Positions 1 to 7,843 of a stretch of DNA of 41,520 nt are shown here, piece by piece. Source of the stretch: Methanoregula sp. UBA154 (GTDB taxonomy: Archaea > Halobacteriota > Methanomicrobia > Methanomicrobiales > Methanospirillaceae); contig DAPW01000005.1 of assembly GCA_002502245.1 (NCBI GenBank), positions 12,026 through 53,545 on the forward strand, read 5' to 3'. The notes under the pieces were generated by a model that saw nothing but the letters and a program-made list of their open reading frames with translations, had not been told where the DNA came from and did not search any database. The translations under genes and the position numbers were made by a program. Every line of letters starts with the position of its first letter. Within the stretch, counting starts at the first letter, position 1.

Positions 1-1
1 C

Positions 2-277
2 CGGGGAGCTGAGCCCCCGGATATCCTGTCGGATCCGGTGAATGACCGGAGACATCCGCCCGCACCAGCCGGAGAACCGGCAGCAGGGAGCGGTAATTTT
101 TTACCCGGTCCGTTCTTTGGCGGAACGGAGATCGATTTATTGTTAAAGAAATCCAGAGGTATGTACCATGAAGGTGTTGCGTTGATGTCCCCCCTGTACA
201 AGCCGGAGCATGATGGCGTTGCCCTGCGCCGGTTCTCTGATATTCTTTGTTACCGGCACGGGCCGGGAGGTGCATAA
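2..277 (+). CDS. possible 3' end of a gene cut by the window edge
   Basis: The second forward frame is open from the first base to a TAA at 275-277, and that stop overlaps the ATG of the trkA-like gene (TAATG), as is common in archaeal operons. The roughly 91 visible residues are rich in Pro, Gly and Ala at first and then more ordinary. I recognise no family. It is not the hydrophobic C-terminus expected of a TrkH potassium channel, which would be the natural neighbour. It may be the tail of a real upstream gene or merely an open frame in GC-rich DNA. Confidence 0.3.
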   Translation, partial: RGAEPPDILSDPVNDRRHPPAPAGEPAAGSGNFLPGPFFGGTEIDLLLKKSRGMYHEGVALMSPLYKPEHDGVALRRFSDILCYRHGPGGA

Positions 278-945
278 TGCGGGTAATTATTACCGGCGCA
301 AGTACCCTCGGAAAACACCTTGCCGTGAAGCTGCTTCGCCGGAAAAATGAGGTGATTGTGATAGAGCGGGACCAGCACTCTGCAAAAGAGCTGGCTGAAT
401 CCCTTGACTGTACCATCATCAACGCGGAAGCGACACGGCCCGACATTCTCGAAAAGGCAGAGATCGGGAAGGCGGATGCGATCGTTGCCTGCACAGACCA
501 TGATCAGGATAATATTATCATCGGCCTCATAGCACGGAATTACAAAGTACCAAAAATTATCCTGCGCATTCATGATACCCAGTTCCTTGTCGTAGCTGAA
601 CATCTGGGATTTTCTGACCTGATTAACCCGTCAGAGATTGCATCCTCGATCATATCCGATACGCTCCGTGGTGTGGACACCATAGAACTGAGCAGTCTTG
701 TCCATGGCGATGTCCGGTTTATCAGTGTTCCTGCAGCGGGCAGAGAGATCGACCACCCGCTCGATGAAGACGCTCTGCCCCGGAAAAGTGCATTTATCGG
801 AATTTACCGGGGAAATGAATTCATTCTTTCCAAAGAAAATCCGGTGGTCCGGGAAGGAGATAAAATCGTAATTATCACCACTGCTGACCAGGTCAATAAG
901 ATACGGGATCGTTTTTCCGTGCACGAAGTATCAAAAACGGAATAA
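277..945 (+). CDS. trkA: TrkA-type potassium uptake regulator (RCK-N and RCK-C)
   Basis: A cytoplasmic, nucleotide-binding gating subunit of Trk/Ktr K+ channels; such proteins bind NAD(H) or ATP/ADP and control a TrkH/KtrB membrane subunit. The 222-aa product opens with a Rossmann fold containing the GASTLG form of the GxGxxG loop and an acidic residue at the end of beta 2 (VIVIERD). It then shows the TrkA-N pattern DAIVACTDHDQDNI and a C-terminal RCK-C domain from about residue 140 (VREGDKIVIITTADQVNKI). The start at 277 is preferred because GGGAGGTG at 264-271 is a good ribosome binding site and MRVIITG is the usual N-terminus. An in-frame start at 247 is less likely. No channel subunit is seen in the window. 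Confidence 0.88.
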   Translation: MRVIITGASTLGKHLAVKLLRRKNEVIVIERDQHSAKELAESLDCTIINAEATRPDILEKAEIGKADAIVACTDHDQDNIIIGLIARNYKVPKIILRIHDTQFLVVAEHLGFSDLINPSEIASSIISDTLRGVDTIELSSLVHGDVRFISVPAAGREIDHPLDEDALPRKSAFIGIYRGNEFILSKENPVVREGDKIVIITTADQVNKIRDRFSVHEVSKTE

Positions 946-978
946 CTTCCAAAGAAGGAAGGGTGACGTTCATTTAAC

Positions 979-998
979 CGGACCATCCGGCTTTTTTT
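979..998 (+). terminator. possible terminator after the trkA-like gene
   Basis: A short CCGG...CCGG inverted repeat is followed directly by seven T residues at 992-998, about 45 bases after the stop. Archaeal terminators are often just T-runs, so this is plausible but weak. The rest of 1000-1310 shows no gene I can support. Confidence 0.35.
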
Positions 999-1324
999 CC
1001 GGCAACCATTTCGTTTCTTAATACCTCCTCCGGAAACATGGTGGAATTTTCCGGTTTCTGCATCAGATGGCACGCCGGCAGAAACGTGCGGCGGGGCTCA
1101 TGTTGGTACGGTCGACAGGTATATTCCGAACTGTTGCATAAGGACACAGTATCATGAAGGAGTGATGCGATGGATTGGGGTATTACCTGGTGCAACGGTT
1201 GACGCTGGATTGCGTGTAAGACCGATTATCATTCGTGTATCAACGCATTTCAGTTTCATCATCACAAAAAGATCAGTCCCAAAAGAGAAGTGAGAATAAT
1301 AAAAATCCCGGGAGGGTGAACGAA

Positions 1325-1540
1325 ATGATGGATGAGTCTAATATCCATATGCACATGAGATATTCCAAATGGGCCGAGATGGCCGCTTTTGAAACACTTG
1401 AGGAAGAGGTAAAAAAGGAGATTATTGTTCGCAAGCTCGATCAGCAGATCCTGCATAAAGAGTTCAAGATCGGACACCTGAAACACAAGGTGGATACCCT
1501 GAAGATGATAAGACAGGCGATGACGAAGAAGAAGAAATAA
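1325..1540 (+). CDS. small basic coiled-coil protein of unknown function
   Basis: A 71-aa product starting at ATG 1325 (a second ATG follows at 1328), placed 5-8 bases after a strong ribosome binding site GGAGGGTGA at 1311-1319. The reading frame continues upstream to 1235, but that part is low-complexity (QKDQSQKRSENNK) and would place the ribosome site inside the gene. The body has alternating charged and hydrophobic residues (EEEVKKEIIVRKLDQQ, HLKHKVDTLKMI), suggesting a helical or coiled-coil protein, and ends in KKKK. No family is recognised. The strong ribosome site makes it likely to be expressed. Confidence 0.6.
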   Translation: MMDESNIHMHMRYSKWAEMAAFETLEEEVKKEIIVRKLDQQILHKEFKIGHLKHKVDTLKMIRQAMTKKKK

Positions 1541-1650
1541 GCGTTCGTCTCCATGCGGATCCTGATAGCGACAAAACGTATTCTCTATTTTTAAAAAAAA
1601 ATGTTCAGACCGGCACCATTGGTATCGGCCCGGGTCTGCCAGGAGTTTAA

Positions 1651-1743
1651 TGAAAGATATGGCAGGAAACGGGGACGTCTGCCCGGACAAATCCGGCAGG
1701 TATGTGCAACGGAACGAGAAAACCAATACACATAAACGGTAAA
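1651..1743 (+). CDS. possible 30-aa micro-ORF
   Basis: ATG at 1651 follows a short GGAG-type ribosome site (CAGGAGTTTA). The frame encodes about 30 mostly polar residues and ends just before the PEGA lipoprotein gene at 1762. There is no homology signal; it could be a leader peptide or chance. Confidence 0.2.
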
Positions 1744-1761
1744 GTCGCTTATGGGCGATCA

Positions 1762-2274
1762 ATGAAACGTGATTCCCTTCGCTCCTTCATGGTCCGGGTG
1801 ATCCTGGCCGGCATAATCATTTTTTTCATCAGCGCTTCCGGATGTATCCAGTACTCTACCCCATATGAAACAGCCACACTGCCAACGATTACATTTGGTG
1901 GAATGCCAGCCCGGACAGACAGCGTGACCCCGGCAGCGACCCTCTCCCTGTCACCGCGCTCAATGGAAACACCTATAGGGGTACCTGCCCGGAGGAGCGG
2001 GTCCCTGGTTATCTGGTCGTCACCACCGGCATCGTCAGTGTATATCGATGGGATGTATGTCGGGGATACCCCCGCGGTACGGGGCAGTTTCACAAAAGTA
2101 CTCAGTATTGGGCCCCACGCTGTAACAATAACAAAAATCGGCTATGAGGATTACCGGGAACAGGTGTATGTTTCTGAAGGTGAAACTCTGGTGGTCACTG
2201 CAACGCTCCCGGAAAAAACATTTCCCTGGCATACCCTGAATCCCACGTCAACGTTCACGGAATCGTTGTATTGA
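1762..2274 (+). CDS. PEGA-domain lipoprotein
   Basis: A 170-aa surface lipoprotein. The N-terminus has basic residues, a hydrophobic segment (VILAGIIIFFIS) and a lipobox-like ASGC placing the lipidated cysteine at about residue 28. A Ser/Thr/Pro-rich linker follows. A single PEGA domain lies at about residues 85-155, recognisable by SSPPASSVYIDGMYVGDTP and GPHAVTITKIGYEDYREQVYVSEGETLVVTATL. PEGA domains are compact beta folds common in methanogen surface proteins and thought to bind cell-surface components. The start at 1762 gives a normal lipoprotein signal; no strong ribosome site is visible. An upstream in-frame ATG at 1702 would add a polar extension before the signal and is less likely. 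Confidence 0.75.
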   Translation: MKRDSLRSFMVRVILAGIIIFFISASGCIQYSTPYETATLPTITFGGMPARTDSVTPAATLSLSPRSMETPIGVPARRSGSLVIWSSPPASSVYIDGMYVGDTPAVRGSFTKVLSIGPHAVTITKIGYEDYREQVYVSEGETLVVTATLPEKTFPWHTLNPTSTFTESLY

Positions 2275-2304
2275 ACCTGCTTGGAGAATCAGGGTAAAGT
2301 ATCA

Positions 2305-2482
2305 ACGTATCCCATGAATTCTAACTCCAACAGTAGTCCCCCCTTGCGCCAGCCCTGCCACCGTTGGGGGCGGGGGCGCTTGCGATTCCTCTATCACCCA
2401 AAATCACGGTTCAGATAATAAAGCACTATCGCAACCCGGGCGCCAGAGCGACGGAACGAAGCCCCTGGAGCGTTGCGTTTTT
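2305..2482 (-). repeat. family B repeat, copy B-i (inverted)
   Basis: Read on the minus strand, this matches the B copies at 9922-10146, 13660-13846 and 34184-34405. It shows GACGGAACG/ACGCTCC-like 5' sequence, the block GGTTGCGATAGTGC, then CAGGGCTGGCGCAAGGGGGG and a CATGGG-type end. It fills most of the 2275-2603 gap. The terminal ATGAAAATC sequence is degenerate here. No ORF is supported. Confidence 0.6.
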
Positions 2483-2603
2483 CGATCATCGGCAGGTGCA
2501 CTTTTTCGCACTCCATTTCTGGAAAGCAATTTTTCTTGTTTTTCGCTCGAAAATCCTTCCTGAACTCAAGGGTTGGAATTACCCTTTACCAAAAAAAAAA
2601 TAA

Positions 2604-2900
2604 TCACGCTTCACAGGCTTCCGTATCTTTCGAACCCGGCTTCAGGCACTTCCGGATATTCACAAAATACATCCAGTGGAGGATCAGGTGGATGATGAGC
2701 ATGGCAGAGAATGCGAGGCTCCAGTAATTGTGCATGTTCAGCCACTGGTCCCGGGCAAGACCAAGATACACGGTCTGACTGCTCCAGCGCCCCCCGCCGG
2801 AGGGCAGGACGAAGAACAATACGAGCCCGGAAACGAACGACGGTATGAAGGTTATCAGGCATCCGATATCGACCAGGGCATTGATGGTGATGCGTCTCAT
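2604..2900 (-). CDS. DUF4405-type small membrane protein
   Basis: The 98-aa product has the DUF4405 pattern: an N-terminal helix (RRITINALVDIGCLITFIPSFVSGLVLFFVLP), a loop with a conserved WLNMHNYWSLAF stretch, and a second helix with His (AMLIIHLILHWMYF). DUF4405 resembles half of a cytochrome b561/FdhI-type haem-binding bundle, and the His residues in the loop and second helix could bind haem. The start at 2900 is preferred because GAGGTG lies six bases upstream. The frame stays open upstream to about 3130 and encodes a further hydrophobic, non-random-looking stretch (GWWSIGRIGLIF, TWYVLRRK), so a longer protein from GTG 3065 or a fused or broken upstream gene is possible. Confidence 0.7.
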   Translation of the reverse strand: MRRITINALVDIGCLITFIPSFVSGLVLFFVLPSGGGRWSSQTVYLGLARDQWLNMHNYWSLAFSAMLIIHLILHWMYFVNIRKCLKPGSKDTEACEA

Positions 2901-3164
2901 GAAATACACCTCAGGTTCTCCGGGGATGTATGGAGAGATAAAGGCAACGGGAACCTGCAGGGCTGGTTCAGAGGCAGATTTCCTGCGGAGTACATACCAC
3001 GTTCCCCTGAAGATAAGTCCGATGCGCCCGATGCTCCACCATCCGGAACTCAGGAATACGATCACCCCGATACCACGTGCCGGTGACAGGTACCATGGCG
3101 GGATCTGAAAAAAAAGAGTAATGTGTCATTTCAGCACCGGATTTTCGATCAAATATTCATGGGA

Positions 3165-3262
3165 CCGTGTTCTTCAGACACTCCCGGGGGCTTTTACAAT
3201 GCCTTCGCCCCCGCCGCTCCCGGCGCCCCCCCCATTATGATAGAACGGTATTACCTTTTTTT
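3165..3262 (+). repeat. element C, copy C-i (partial)
   Basis: The block TTCAGACACTCCCGGGGGCT followed by CCTTCGCCCCCGCCG matches the copy at 33780-33872 and, inverted, 10475-10565. It also resembles the 5' half of family B, for example the GATAGAACGGTATTACC tail. The copy lies in the gap between the divergent DUF4405 frame and the MFS gene. The following 3260-3420 is AT-rich with no gene seen. 3420-3557 contains a short direct repeat of GCGAGCGAAC and also no gene. Confidence 0.5.
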
Positions 3263-3557
3263 AGACCGATGAAAAATGTTAATGAAAATAACGTGCTTTT
3301 TTCACACTCCAGTTTCGTTTATTTTTATAAACATATTTTCACGTCGAACAGCAAACTTTATTTTTGGGATTTTATCAGTAATTTACCCAAAAAAAATTCT
3401 TCAGCACGCGATATACCGTGAACCAGCCGGAACCCCGGGAGGTACGAGCGAACGGAACCGGGCGAGCGAACACGAACGGGCTGTCTGCATCGATCCCCGG
3501 CATATCCGGAAAACCGGTGAGTCCGTCAGATCAGCTGCAGGCCTCCGGCGCACACGA

Positions 3558-4826
3558 TCAGGGTTCTGGAGCTGGTGGCTTCATCAGGAAAAATGCGACA
3601 AGAAAGCCGATGACGGCGGAGGCGAGCACGCAGGGAAACACCCCGAGGTAGTTCCCGGTTGTGGTCCGGATGAACCCGGCAAGCTGCGGGCCGGCGATCG
3701 CCCCGGCACCGAAGGCAAGGAAGACCACGCCGTAGCACCGCGGGTAGTCTCTGGTCCCGAAATAAGTCGCCGTGGCAGTTGGCGCGATGGCAAGCCAGCC
3801 CCCGAGGCAGCCCCAGAGCACCGAGAAGGCAAGGATATAGACCGGGACGAGCGGCACCTGCCACATCGCAAAGGAGGCGAGCGCGAGCAGTGCGAACGTG
3901 AACATGGCCGTGTTCCGCGGGCTGAAGCGGTCGGTCAGGTACCCGAAGAGCGGCCTCCCGCCCCCGTTGAAGATGGCAAAGAACCCGACAAGGGCGGTCG
4001 CAAGAGCGGTCCCGGTGTGGACCAGTTCGGTCCCGACCGGGTTTGAGATGGAAACCGCCATCAGCCCGGCGAAACACCCGATAAAGTAACAGATCCAGAG
4101 ACCGTAAAATGCGGGGGTCCTGAGCATCTCCGACCGGCGGCACTCGCAGGTCGCGTGCGTACCCGTGACCGGGAGCGGGGGATTCCAGCCGGGAGGTTTC
4201 CACCCGGCCGGGGGAAAAACGAGCGGGAATGCCAGGGGAACCGTGATCAGGATGATCCCGATGCCGAAGATACGGAAGGTGCTCATGACGCCATACGCGG
4301 CGATGAGGTACCCGGCAAGGTTCGCCGTGATGAAGGCAGAGAACCCGACCCCGAGCACGGTCATGCCGACTGCGAACCCCCGGCGGTCCGGGAACCAGCG
4401 GGCCGCCACGGCAACCGTTGCACCATACGCGACCCCGATGCCGATGCCCCCGATCACACCGTACATGAGCGAGAGCATTGCAATCGAGGAGACCATGGAC
4501 GCGGACAACCAGCCAAGACCGGTGAGGATACACCCGGCGATGGTGATCGTTTTCGGCCCGTGGGTCTCGACGTATTTTCCAGTCAGGGCCATGGTGACGG
4601 CAAAGACCGCGAGGATCACCGAGTAGGGCAGGAGCACTTCATTCGCGGTGATGGTCTGGCCGAGCGTTGTGGTAAAATATTCGGTGAGCGGATGGACGAA
4701 GACGCTCCACGAGTAGACCGTACCGAGACAGAGGTTGATGACGAGACCGAAGATAACCAGCATCCACCGGCCGTTGCCGGGATGCATGCCGAAAAGGGAA
4801 GGTTCTTCCGCGGGTCTGTCCTGCAT
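3558..4826 (-). CDS. OFA-type MFS transporter (oxalate/formate antiporter-like)
   Basis: A 12-helix major facilitator protein of 422 aa in the cytoplasmic membrane. The N-terminal helix pattern NLCLGTVYSWSVFVHPL is diagnostic of the oxalate:formate antiporter (OFA) family. The MFS loop 2-3 signature is represented by GKYVETHGPKTITIAG, and ARWFPDRRGFAVGMTVLGVGFSAF follows helix 4-5. A central loop (about residues 195-225) is Pro/Trp-rich, with PPAGWKPPGWNPPLP and two Cys. The start at 4826 is chosen for GGAGAGG seven bases upstream; an in-frame start at 4847 is weaker. The substrate is unknown. OFA proteins move small carboxylates, and formate or acetate would suit a methanogen, but that is inference. 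Confidence 0.85.
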   Translation of the reverse strand: MQDRPAEEPSLFGMHPGNGRWMLVIFGLVINLCLGTVYSWSVFVHPLTEYFTTTLGQTITANEVLLPYSVILAVFAVTMALTGKYVETHGPKTITIAGCILTGLGWLSASMVSSIAMLSLMYGVIGGIGIGVAYGATVAVAARWFPDRRGFAVGMTVLGVGFSAFITANLAGYLIAAYGVMSTFRIFGIGIILITVPLAFPLVFPPAGWKPPGWNPPLPVTGTHATCECRRSEMLRTPAFYGLWICYFIGCFAGLMAVSISNPVGTELVHTGTALATALVGFFAIFNGGGRPLFGYLTDRFSPRNTAMFTFALLALASFAMWQVPLVPVYILAFSVLWGCLGGWLAIAPTATATYFGTRDYPRCYGVVFLAFGAGAIAGPQLAGFIRTTTGNYLGVFPCVLASAVIGFLVAFFLMKPPAPEP

Positions 4827-5163
4827 GAAACTGCCTCTCCGACACAAAAGGATCGGAAGTACGGTTTTATGTAATCATGTGTAACGCAAGGAAAAAAGAT
4901 TTGGAAATGGTTCCGGTCCACCGGGCCTGCGTACGCAGGAGCCCCGCGTTCCGGGATATTTCTCGTCTTCGGTCGCGGAGACGCCGGGAGCGTGTCCGCA
5001 GGCATGCCCGCGATCGGGACGGACGTGGACTGTTCAGGTTGCGTGAAGGAGATGTGCTGGATGACAGCCAGCACCCGGAACGCCGGCACACGTTTCCGGG
5101 GAACCGGATAACGCTCGATGCCGGGTGTTTTTTCCAAGAACAAGGACATGTCAGTTTACAAAA

Positions 5164-5172
5164 TTATAAATA
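5164..5172 (+). promoter_or_regulatory. TATA box for the 5250-6592 gene set
   Basis: TTATAAATA inside an AT-rich stretch (TTTACAAAATTATAAATAGC) matches the archaeal TATA consensus. It would start transcription near 5195, about 55 bases before the gene at 5250. The 4827-5160 stretch between the MFS gene and this box contains no gene I can support. Confidence 0.6.
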
Positions 5173-5249
5173 GCTAGGAAAGATATTGCCTTCTAATCTT
5201 AGCCACGGAAGACCGCGTATGGCTGAGAGAGAAAAGGAGGGTGTAAGGA

Positions 5250-5600
5250 ATGTCAAAAACCAGAACCGGCATTGCTCCGCTGCCACATTACGCAATGCCG
5301 GATGCATCGGAACCGCCATATCCCCGGATCCTGGAACAGGTACAGGAATATGAACACAGCCTGATCGGCTCTTCGTATTTCTATATCCGGGCATTCAGGG
5401 ATCGTTTCGATCTCTGCAGGATTGTCTATGGCGGTGGCAACATTTTTTTTCACGAGCTGGTAGACTACGAGAACCATGGGATAAGTGACGACGATATGGA
5501 GGTATCTGTACGGGAGGACCTGGAATTTTCCACGCTGCCGGGCTTCTACCCCATCTCACCGCTTATCGAACAGAAATTGCGCATATTGTATGAACAGTAA
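5250..5600 (+). CDS. 116-aa protein of unknown function
   Basis: The start is well supported by GGAGGGTG a few bases before ATG 5250 and a TATA box about 80 bases upstream. The protein is soluble, acidic and rich in aromatic residues (SSYFYIRAFRDRFDLCRIVYGGG, IFFHELVDYENHG). There is no signal peptide, no membrane segment and no metal-binding cluster. I do not recognise the family. It is followed after 57 bases by a DUF6448-like gene and then a zinc-ribbon gene on the same strand, so the three may be co-transcribed. Confidence 0.65.
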   Translation: MSKTRTGIAPLPHYAMPDASEPPYPRILEQVQEYEHSLIGSSYFYIRAFRDRFDLCRIVYGGGNIFFHELVDYENHGISDDDMEVSVREDLEFSTLPGFYPISPLIEQKLRILYEQ

Positions 5601-5657
5601 TCCATTTTTTTCTGCCACCCGGATGTGGTTTCATTAACGGAAAGCAGGGTGATCCCG

Positions 5658-6155
5658 ATGCAGAAGCGCATATATTCACGTGATGGTCCCCTGATGCGTG
5701 CTGCCATGCAGGCGCTTGAGACTGGCGATGCCGGGCATATCCTGATCTGGATTCCGGCAGACTCGGAGAATACCCTGAGAAATATCCTCGAGAAGGCATG
5801 CTGTGATCGTACCATCCACACGAAAGCGCATAGTGTGGTTACTGACTGGTATTTCCTGACCGTCAGCCGCCTGCATTCGCGCTGTTACGGGCCGCAGGAT
5901 CTGAATATTTCCACAAAAACACCGGATGAAAAAAAGATCATCCGTCTTGCAGAGCGCACCTTTCAGAGCGGCAATTTTTCGGAAATGACCCGGGAGATTC
6001 CGGATACCCCTGACGGCAAAATACAACGGCAGTTCAGGATTGTCATGAGAATGAAAGATTTTGATCCGAACGATACTGCCGCCGGTCGTGCCTGGGTTTC
6101 CGCGTTCACCGATTTTATCGCGCTGGTGAATCACGTCCGGTCAGGGACCCGGTGA
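5658..6155 (+). CDS. DUF6448-like protein
   Basis: A 165-aa product. Starting at ATG 5658 puts AGGGTGAT at a normal ribosome-site distance; an upstream GTG at 5625 is weaker. It fits the pattern I associate with DUF6448: RDGPLMRAAMQALETGDAGHILIWIP near the N-terminus, then DWYFLTVSRLH, then LAERTFQSGNF, and AGRAWVSAFTDFIALVNHV at the end. Family members I recall are often secreted and have a His/Cys near the first motif. This one lacks a signal peptide and has Arg-Asp-Gly-Pro in place of the usual Cys-containing start, so it is probably cytoplasmic. Function is unknown. Its stop overlaps the next gene by four bases (GTGA), indicating translational coupling. Confidence 0.6.
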   Translation: MQKRIYSRDGPLMRAAMQALETGDAGHILIWIPADSENTLRNILEKACCDRTIHTKAHSVVTDWYFLTVSRLHSRCYGPQDLNISTKTPDEKKIIRLAERTFQSGNFSEMTREIPDTPDGKIQRQFRIVMRMKDFDPNDTAAGRAWVSAFTDFIALVNHVRSGTR

Positions 6156-6592
6156 GTGGCACGGGTATGACAACCCTGTCCCGGTGTCCGTTCTGTTCCA
6201 GCGAAAAAGTCTACTGTCTGCTGGACACGTTCCATTGCAAACGGTGCAAAAATATATGGAAGGAGGAGGAGGACGATTTCGGCCCATCAGATTCCTGCAG
6301 GCCGGATGCGCAGGTTCAGCATCCGTCATTGAGATTCACAAAAAAAACAGCGCCCCTGGAAACACGGATGAAAAAAAGGCTGGAGGATTACCTTCTACGC
6401 TCTAGCGGGAAATTCAGCATGGACACGATTGCCTGGACCGCCAGTGATATTTCTCCGGAACTGTTCCGGCGGTACCTGAGAAGATGCGTAAAAAACAGGG
6501 AACTGACAGAAACAAAAGACCGGAACGGCAGAACCTGGTATTCCCGGCCTGATCGGGTTTCCCGACAGATGTCAGTGCAGGACCGGAAATAA
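6152..6592 (+). CDS. zinc-ribbon protein with C-terminal helical domain
   Basis: A 146-aa product. Residues 12-32 form a CPFC...CKRC zinc ribbon (SRCPFCSSEKVYCLLDTFHCKRCKNIW), typical of archaeal transcription or RNA-associated proteins. A polar linker follows, and the C-terminal third (RMKKRLEDYLLRSSGKFSMDTIAW...LFRRYLRRCVKNRELTETKDRNGRTWY) looks like a winged-helix domain with a final beta wing. A DNA-binding regulator is a reasonable guess. The GTG at 6152 overlaps the previous stop; the alternative ATG at 6167 would shorten it by five residues without affecting the ribbon. Confidence 0.6.
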   Translation: MSGTGMTTLSRCPFCSSEKVYCLLDTFHCKRCKNIWKEEEDDFGPSDSCRPDAQVQHPSLRFTKKTAPLETRMKKRLEDYLLRSSGKFSMDTIAWTASDISPELFRRYLRRCVKNRELTETKDRNGRTWYSRPDRVSRQMSVQDRK

Positions 6593-6631
6593 AGGAACCA
6601 GGGCCTGATCCTTCACCGGTATGACTGACGA

Positions 6632-6680
6632 CTGCCGGTCCGGAATCCTGGCAGACCGGCAGGGAGCGGGCAGGTTTTTT
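6632..6680 (+). terminator. hairpin plus T-run after the zinc-ribbon gene
   Basis: A perfect nine-base stem, CTGCCGGTC at 6632-6640 with GACCGGCAG at 6654-6662, is followed by T6 at 6675-6680. It lies 40 bases after the stop at 6592 and before the nurA promoter region. Confidence 0.6.
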
Positions 6681-6748
6681 CATTCATTTTCTCCCCGCAC
6701 AGGCAACCCCCTTATATTCCATTACATGCCAAATTACCATTCAACGGC

Positions 6749-6814
6749 ATGAAGGAGAAGAACTATCACGGCGGAACCCGCAGGACCGGCTGGCAGTCCG
6801 GGCAGGTGGCGTGA
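6749..6814 (+). CDS. possible 21-aa leader ORF ending at the nurA start
   Basis: ATG 6749 opens a short frame whose TGA (6812-6814) directly abuts the nurA ATG at 6815. The nurA ribosome site (AGGTGG) lies inside it. It could couple translation or be chance. A TATA-like CTTATATTC sits at 6711-6719 upstream. Confidence 0.2.
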   Translation: MKEKNYHGGTRRTGWQSGQVA

Positions 6815-7843
6815 ATGGACGTCCGTACTTCGTACCATGAGTCCGTGGCGGCAGCGCTCCGGAATATCGCTGCGCACGTGCCGGAAGACCTGGTTGCGCG
6901 ATTTGCCGAACGGAGCGGGATCCTGCCGGACCAGATCCACCTGATCCCGGCAGGCCCGGCCGGCACCGTCAGCGCCGTGGACGGGTCGAACACGATGGTG
7001 CTGGACGGCGGGACGTTTGCCCTTGCCGCGATCCGTGCCGCCCGGACCACCTTCACCGGAAACGAGCGTGGCGGGCGGGCAGTCACGCCCATAACACTCG
7101 TCACTATCGGGCCCGGGCACCGGAACCACGACTTTGATGCGCTCTTCCAGGAGTGCTATGGCGCACCGCCCCACAAGGGCCTGGATAACGCCGACCCCGA
7201 GCGTGCTTCCGCAATCCTCCGCGACACGCTGGAGTACTGGGTAGCCCGGAAGACCGCGGAAACCCTGCCGGCCGGTTCGCTCCTGCTCCTGGACGGGGCG
7301 CTCCGCGTCTCGAGCCAGAACCACGAGCCGGTGCTTACGGAGATCCTTGAAACCGCAGGGGAACGCGGGATTCTCCTTGCCGCCGTGGCAAAGCGGACCC
7401 GGGCAACGTGGGGGGGAGGGCACCCGCTCCTCCCGGCGCTTGCCGGGCTCGTAGCGGAATATGAGATCCGCGGCCCGTGGTGGACGCGGATCGATCCGCA
7501 CCTGATCGACCACACCGAGTACCGGCAGGGACGGCACGGGGATATCTACGTTGCCTCGCTCCACCCGGAGGTGAGCCGCCCGCTCAAGATGGAGCTCCCG
7601 AAGGGCACGGACGAAGAGACCGCAGCAGCGACCATGCAGGCCCTTGCCGCGTGTGCCGGTGACGGGCGGATCCCCGGCTACCCCTACCCGCTCCTCGATG
7701 CCCACCGCACGGTCGCGATCGGCGAGGAGCTCACCGGCCAGATCCTGCAGGACATAAAGGCCGGCCTCGTAAAACAGGGGATCCTGCACCGGGCTTTTGA
7801 AGACCTCTTTGGTGATTTACATGGTGACTTTGAACGCTATTGA
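6815..7843 (+). CDS. nurA: NurA 5'-3' nuclease
   Basis: A 342-aa Mn2+-dependent nuclease that works with the HerA translocase to resect DNA double-strand ends for homologous recombination. The NurA domain is visible from about residue 50: AVDGSN with the catalytic-type Asp at 56, LLLLDGALR with a second Asp at 160, and LDAHRTVAIGEE near residue 300 carrying the conserved late His. The length is typical. The ribosome site CAGGTGGCG is just upstream of ATG 6815. The gene overlaps herA by 23 bases, so the two are co-translated. In many archaea mre11 and rad50 are adjacent; they are absent here. Confidence 0.9.
   Translation: MDVRTSYHESVAAALRNIAAHVPEDLVARFAERSGILPDQIHLIPAGPAGTVSAVDGSNTMVLDGGTFALAAIRAARTTFTGNERGGRAVTPITLVTIGPGHRNHDFDALFQECYGAPPHKGLDNADPERASAILRDTLEYWVARKTAETLPAGSLLLLDGALRVSSQNHEPVLTEILETAGERGILLAAVAKRTRATWGGGHPLLPALAGLVAEYEIRGPWWTRIDPHLIDHTEYRQGRHGDIYVASLHPEVSRPLKMELPKGTDEETAAATMQALAACAGDGRIPGYPYPLLDAHRTVAIGEELTGQILQDIKAGLVKQGILHRAFEDLFGDLHGDFERY

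Noticed and set aside
3526..4874. Long frames on both strands over the MFS gene
   Set aside because: Only the minus frame 3558-4826 has membrane helices and OFA signature; the others are Arg/Pro/Gly-rich shadows.
4877..5173. 98-codon frame between the MFS gene and the TATA box
   Set aside because: Arg-rich composition, no ribosome site and overlap with equally long frames on the other strand.
6734..7789. 351-codon minus-strand frame opposite nurA
   Set aside because: Shadow of nurA, which has conserved catalytic motifs on the plus strand.
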